A stretch of 64,000 nucleotides of DNA from Rhizobium indicum (GTDB taxonomy: Bacteria; Pseudomonadota; Alphaproteobacteria; Rhizobiales; Rhizobiaceae), in NCBI RefSeq assembly GCF_005862305.2, contig NZ_CP054021.1, positions 3,699,501 through 3,763,500 of the forward strand, given 5' to 3'. The position numbers were made by a program, and so were the translations under genes. The notes beneath the pieces are model-generated. The model saw only the letters and a program-made list of their open reading frames with translations. It did no database searches and was not told where the DNA came from. Positions 63,582 to 64,000 of the stretch are shown here, piece after piece (position 1 is the first letter of the stretch; every line of letters starts with the position of its first letter).

Positions 63582-64000
63582 CTATCGGACGCTCGGGGGA
63601 TCGGCGAGGATCGCGGTTGCCCTGTCGGCAAGGCTGACACGATCGTTCGGGTTCTTTTCCGCAGCTTCGACGAGGAGCGTGCGGATCGGCGAGGAGGGAC
63701 CCTCGTTCAGGGCGGTCAGCGCCACCATATTGGCGGCGATCGAGGCGATCTCCTCGCGGATCGCACCATCGCGTCCGGCTACGGCCTTTGCCTTTTGCAG
63801 GCGCTCGGCCAGGGCGGCGCTGCGTTTGCGGACATCCTCGCCCATCTCAGCCGTGACGACAGCGGTGTCGAGCGCGGACGCGGTCGTGTCTTCCGTAATT
63901 TCCGCCGGCAGCTCCGCGGCCATCCCGGCAAGGCCGGCGTCGCGCAGCACCCGGTTGACCTTACGGATCTCGGCGTTGGCGGCCTTCAACTGCTCCTTCA
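63582..64000 (-). CDS. Unknown helical protein, partial, runs off the right edge
   Basis: The C-terminal 139 codons or so of a gene that continues beyond base 64000. The frame remains open at the right edge (the last readable residues upstream are KEQ), so no start lies in the window. The visible part is helical and Ala/Glu-rich (LKAANAEIRKVNRVLRDAGLAGMAAELPAEITEDTTAS, GEDVRKRSAALAERLQKAKAVAGRDGAIREEIASIAANMVAL), ending ATAILADPPSVR. No family recognised. It could be a coiled-coil protein. Confidence 0.65.
   Translation of the reverse strand, partial: KEQLKAANAEIRKVNRVLRDAGLAGMAAELPAEITEDTTASALDTAVVTAEMGEDVRKRSAALAERLQKAKAVAGRDGAIREEIASIAANMVALTALNEGPSSPIRTLLVEAAEKNPNDRVSLADRATAILADPPSVR

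Overview
The window looks like chromosomal DNA of a high-GC alphaproteobacterium of the Rhizobiaceae, most likely Rhizobium (R. leguminosarum/etli type). The reasons are the ugpBAEC order, an IlvD/Edd-type xylonate dehydratase close to the alphaproteobacterial enzyme, an RpoH-type sigma factor, rhizobial intergenic palindromes, many ABC sugar transporters and GC-rich codon use. Housekeeping genes (purA, rpoH, an rluD-type gene, a TrmH-family gene) sit at the right end. No rRNA, tRNA, CRISPR array, insertion sequence or prophage was recognised.

Layout. (1) 1-4998: a sugar ABC uptake operon on the minus strand (binding protein, two permeases, partial SIS-domain protein) diverges from a ROK repressor across a perfect 9-bp inverted repeat. 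(2) 5235-9946: ugpBAEC for sn-glycerol-3-phosphate uptake, preceded by a Pho-box-like direct repeat. ugpB is separated from ugpAEC by a terminator and a rhizobial palindrome cluster. (3) 9967-11112: a cupin protein and a small helical protein. (4) 11117-26050: a carbohydrate-utilisation island. One long minus-strand operon encodes a family-5 (peptide-type) binding protein, a GHL6-like glycosidase, two Dpp-type permeases, a double ATPase, a hydroxypyruvate isomerase, a tartronate semialdehyde reductase and a GH42 beta-galactosidase. It diverges from a LacI regulator, next to a second hydroxypyruvate-isomerase-like protein and an SDR. (5) 26128-28761: an Rrf2 regulator, an SfnB/DszC-like flavoprotein and a PP2A-type phosphatase. 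(6) 28792-38425: an RND efflux pump, a CPA1 antiporter and a marR-emrA-emrB operon. (7) 38426-42212: a DNA glycosylase, a small conserved protein, LysR and two SDRs. (8) 42492-48994: LysR diverging from an alpha/beta-hydrolase-fold protein that has lost its catalytic Ser and His, followed by a second RND pump. (9) 49099-53746: a beta-hydroxyacid dehydrogenase overlapping a xylonate dehydratase, then a PAS-GGDEF-EAL protein. (10) 54106-64000: GNAT, DMT transporter, purA, an 855-residue acidic membrane-anchored protein, rpoH, RluD-type pseudouridine synthase, a small membrane protein, a TrmH-family methyltransferase and a partial unknown gene.

The main themes are nutrient scavenging (sugars, glycerol-3-phosphate, plant oligosaccharides, sugar acids) and multidrug efflux. 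Each module has its own divergent or leading regulator, several with visible palindromic operator candidates. The two most interesting points are the glycosidase/family-5 transporter/hydroxypyruvate operon and the pseudo-hydrolase linked to the second RND pump. All assignments come from reading translated sequences and motifs; no database search was run.
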